This document shows positions 60,723 to 64,000 of a stretch of DNA of 64,000 bases, one piece after another. The position numbers and the translations under genes were made by a program. The stretch is from Lineus longissimus (lineage: Eukaryota > Nemertea > Pilidiophora > Heteronemertea > Lineidae). Position 1 is the first letter of the stretch; each line of letters begins with the position of its first letter. The stretch spans positions 17,064,437 through 17,128,436 of the forward strand of contig NC_088313.1 in the NCBI RefSeq assembly GCF_910592395.1. The letters are read 5' to 3'. The notes beneath the pieces were generated by a model. The model was not told the origin of the DNA. It ran no database searches and worked only from the letters and a program-made list of their open reading frames with translations.

Positions 60723-62797
60723 CTGAAAAATAAAACACCATTAGGTGCACCAAAAACAGATCCCGTATTTTAAAATATGTTTCACTTAGTAAAGATAAAA
60801 TATCATGGTTCCATTTTCTTCTTCCATTCTCCACTTCCTCAGCATGGAGTTTGTGGAGACCTTCTGTTGTGCAAATTACGAGCAAGTAATAAAGTAACCG
60901 GAACTTCTAGTAAAACCTTTGCTGGAGGAAAGTGAAAGAAAGGCAAACTCTTGTCCTAGTCAATTATGCGGACTAAGCCAATACTCGTAGCGTTGTCCTC
61001 AAATTTAGGTGCATTGCTGGAAAGTAAAAAAAGCATCAATCTGATTAACTGAAAGAATATGCCGTTCTGTTAATGTTGGCAATTTGTGAAAAAAAATTAG
61101 TTCCATTGCTGTTTTACTGGAAGTGTGCATGTGCCAGATTCAACTGATACGGACAACAAAACCTAAGTCCTACGCCCTTCGTGTATATTCAGTGTATTTT
61201 CAAAATTTTAACAAATTGGCGGAACAAAGTTAAACCAGCAAACGCTGTTGATATGGACTATCATGAGTGTGTTATGGCATTTAGAGTGTGAATATCAGAC
61301 ATGCATGTACCTGTACAAAGCCTCCACTGTTCTGGTAGAGTCGGACACCACTTCATTGCCCTACTTCAGGGTCATTGTAACATCAAAAGCAATATCATGC
61401 ATTGGTGTATAAAAGGTAAAATCGGTGTTCTGCTGGGTTGTCCAAAACAAGCTTATTTATTTTTGCTGTTTACTTCTATTTGCGGCTAAACTATTTTGAA
61501 CAACCGAGCTTTGATCCATGCAATCTATAGGATAAGTATGTCAAATTTGGGTGGGAACGTGCATAGGGGTTTTATAGAATATTGTTAGACTTTTGTAAAA
61601 TAATGATAGCCTGAGGCTATTCCTGCTGACAGTTGCATGTAACTTTAGCTATACTGATTTCCTCAATTGTTTTTTTACTGAATGAATTTCGAGAAATAAA
61701 GCATCACTGTGACAGAAGCTAAACCGGTTTAGAACAAGACATTAAAATGCTCAACAGAAAAAGTTCCATGTGGCTTTGGGACGATTTGATGTATTGGTTG
61801 TGACTGGGAGCAATGGTGATTACTAGTATTCAGAAAAGGCTACATCGATTCCTTCTTAAATCCCTTGCTAAATGTTATGAATGCAAGGGCCGACATGCTT
61901 GGCGATGATGTCTGCTTCTCCATATCTTTTAAGAGATGTCAACACTGCTACACGAACGATAGCAAGAACATGTTTATTGGCGATTCGTCGTCGCCTTATC
62001 AACATCGTTGCATGAGCAGGCAAACATATGAGAGGTCGAAACCTGCCAGAGCTGCGCGATTCCGACGTAAAGTAAAGTTGTTTTTCCCTACAGGCTAGAA
62101 CTATGCAAGTATGCCTACGTATACCGCAGCGAATTCCGTAACTCGAATTTATCTGATACATACTTAGTTATTGGCGGGGATATCTATATCAACGATAAAC
62201 ATTCTCTTCCATGCGGACAACAAATATACCGATGATTCGTATCATAACACATGCATAAACTGTCGGCCCCTACGCTCAAATCTTTGATTGTCGACTTCTT
62301 TCTGTCAATTTCGGAACCGTAACAAACTTCAGGTATATACGAAATGCGTCTGAAAACAGCAATCAATGGTTAACTTCCAATTTGCTGGCGGTTTGGCTGG
62401 TATTTGGTAAAGACGTCGTACAAACTCGGATTATACTACCCGTATATACTTGTAATTCATAACGGTTGCGAAAGCGCCCTTAGCTTTTAGTTTTATGTTA
62501 CTCGAGTGGCTGAAAAAAAAACAAACGGGGATGGAGTTTGACGGGAAGGTGTAATAAACAAAGCCAGATAAAGAAAATAGTTAGAGTCCGTCAAACATTT
62601 AAAAAATGGTTCTATGCTAAGACGCGCTACAAGCCCTCAGTGATATCAATGGTATTTTGGACCGAAAAAAAGGACAGCCTAAAAACCTAACAACAAAAAA
62701 TGAACTTGCGCCATTTTCGTTTCTAACATGCACACGAAAATTAATGACGTATACAGACACTGAGGACAATAAGGGTGTTTGGACTTGGCTGTCCTAC
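60723..62797. other. Probable transporter intron
   Basis: AT-rich sequence immediately upstream of the first visible transporter exon (on the - strand). I searched it for the expected preceding exon (SISYLIGTN-like residues ending in an AG overhang) and did not find one. The overlapping frames at 61865-62161 are slightly richer in G+C but have no membrane-span character. Confidence 0.5.
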
Positions 62798-63001
62798 CGG
62801 GGTATAGTGAAACGACGATCTTCCTTAAGTTTGTTAAGAAGTGGGTCGTCTTCAGTTGGATCAGGCTCCTGGCTATCCTCGGTCTCGTCGGAGCTCTTAG
62901 GGTCTTTCTCATTAGAACTAGGCTTGAGTCCCTTCTCAACTAATCTCCGAGGAGGGAGGACTGTGCCTTGGGATAATAGACGCCTCAGAACCGGGTGAGA
63001 C
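62798..63001 (-). CDS. Possible acidic/basic-rich exon, unidentified
   Basis: An open frame on the - strand (part of 62794-63135) encodes a strongly biased, charged segment: a basic stretch (PVLRRLLSQG, PPRRLVEKG) then Asp/Glu/Ser-rich sequence (DETEDSQEPDPTEDD) and KLKEDRRFTIPR. It ends at a usable donor (CCCCG|GTAGGA) and could start after AG at 63002 or at 63012. Its phase would join the first visible transporter exon to give Arg-Trp, but that would skip the expected ninth membrane span. It might be an exon of the transporter's cytosolic loop, an alternative exon, or chance. I do not recognise the protein. Confidence 0.22.
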
Positions 63002-64000
63002 CTATGTGCATGTCTAAAACGATACCAGAATAATGACACCATCAAAAAGTGAGGACTTGTAGCGTTGAAAAAAATAACACACATGTTGAATCCTTTTGGA
63101 TTTTGGCAGGAAATCTTAATTGGAATAATCGCCACTAGATTCGAATTTCCCGAATTTCTACAGTTTCAATGTGCTCCACAATGACTTCTGAAGCCTATTC
63201 CTGTGTACTAACAATGGTAAAACTATACAATCCAGTACATTTGAATCCAGTGAACAGATTGAACCTTTTATGACACTGAAAAGAATCTGGATGACTGAAA
63301 TAGACCCATCCTCATCCCATCCAAAAACTTGTCACTTAAGATTTTTTTCCAGTTAGACGTTGCTAGTTAATTTTGACAAAGAGATGAGACAACAAAAAGA
63401 AAGTAACGAATATGATAATGTGCTGTGCATGTATAGGTTGATACCCCATAGCATCATTTGTAGAGTATGATAAAATACATGCATACAGTTTTTACAGTTT
63501 TAGATCTTGGGCAGAAAGGTACACGTGTGGGGTGGAATAGTTAAGTTGAGGCGAAAACAAATTATAGTTAAATGTAGATACATGTAGGCCTATATTATGT
63601 AATTTAGGTAAATCGAAGTAAAAAGGAAAAGGATGCATGCATGTAAATTTATTTACGACCGTAAATGCTTTTGACTCATGATACATGCATCACTTCCACA
63701 TTACCGCCACAGCTACGTCACATGACCAATATGGAGGTCTTACAGCATGCTCAGTGGCGCCACCATACAGTACCTAATATTTGGTGTCCCGCAACAAAAG
63801 CTGTAATTTGATTGTACAACATTTATACAAAGTTTTGAATAATTGTGAGAAAGATTTTATGAAATGTTGGTAACGGAGAATTTTCCTAGATTCCTGGCTG
63901 TTTAGACTTTCAATAACGAAAGAAGAAACACGACAAATATGACAAATAATGATGTGTTTGACTGGTGTTTTATATGATGAATATTACGAGGTGACTTGTT
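63002..64000. other. Right-hand edge, no recognised gene
   Basis: AT-rich sequence. A small cluster at 63,700-63,770 combines TACGTCAC, CACATG and CCAATATGG words, reminiscent of promoter elements but unsupported. If the transporter's upstream exons lie outside the window, this is also intron. Confidence 0.4.

Overview
The window looks like nuclear DNA from a multicellular animal, most likely a marine invertebrate. Genes are interrupted by short GT-AG introns, non-coding sequence is long and AT-rich, and minisatellites, fold-back hairpins and frequent TACATGTA-type words occur. I cannot name the species; a lancelet or another marine invertebrate would fit, but that is a guess.

Layout. Positions 1 to about 38,300 hold no gene I can recognise: only short unsupported reading frames, several hairpins (264-383, 35727-35816, 37940-38000), a 41-bp minisatellite (12076-12485), a 26-bp tandem repeat (15510-15638) and small direct duplications. 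From 38,586 to 56,102 there is a head-to-tail array of four intact two-exon genes on the + strand for type-B carboxylesterases (cholinesterase/carboxylesterase fold). Each has a signal peptide and a complete Ser-Glu-His triad. Copies 2-4 end exactly in KDEL, the ER-retrieval signal; copy 1 has the same four residues followed by a seven-residue extension, so it probably escapes retrieval. From 60,722 down to 58,611 on the - strand lie the last five exons of a vesicular monoamine transporter (SLC18A/VMAT family), whose 5' part lies outside the window or is not recognisable in it.

The array was built by segmental duplication that also caught the 3' end of the transporter gene. Two truncated cassettes with the last three transporter exons (46679-47739 and 52642-53702) sit between esterase copies 2/3 and 3/4, in frame and with intact splice sites, and a smaller decayed scrap (41227-41301) sits between copies 1 and 2. 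Junction sequences suggest two successive events: the second junction reuses the sequence made by the first. A 395-bp fold-back element at 41340-41734 interrupts one copy of the unit; the other units provide the empty site and show a 7-bp target-site duplication.

Functionally, the esterases are predicted to be ER-lumen hydrolases (copies 2-4) plus one possible secreted form (copy 1). The transporter loads amines into secretory vesicles. I see no evidence that the two work in one pathway; their linkage is best explained as a convergent neighbour pair caught together in duplications.
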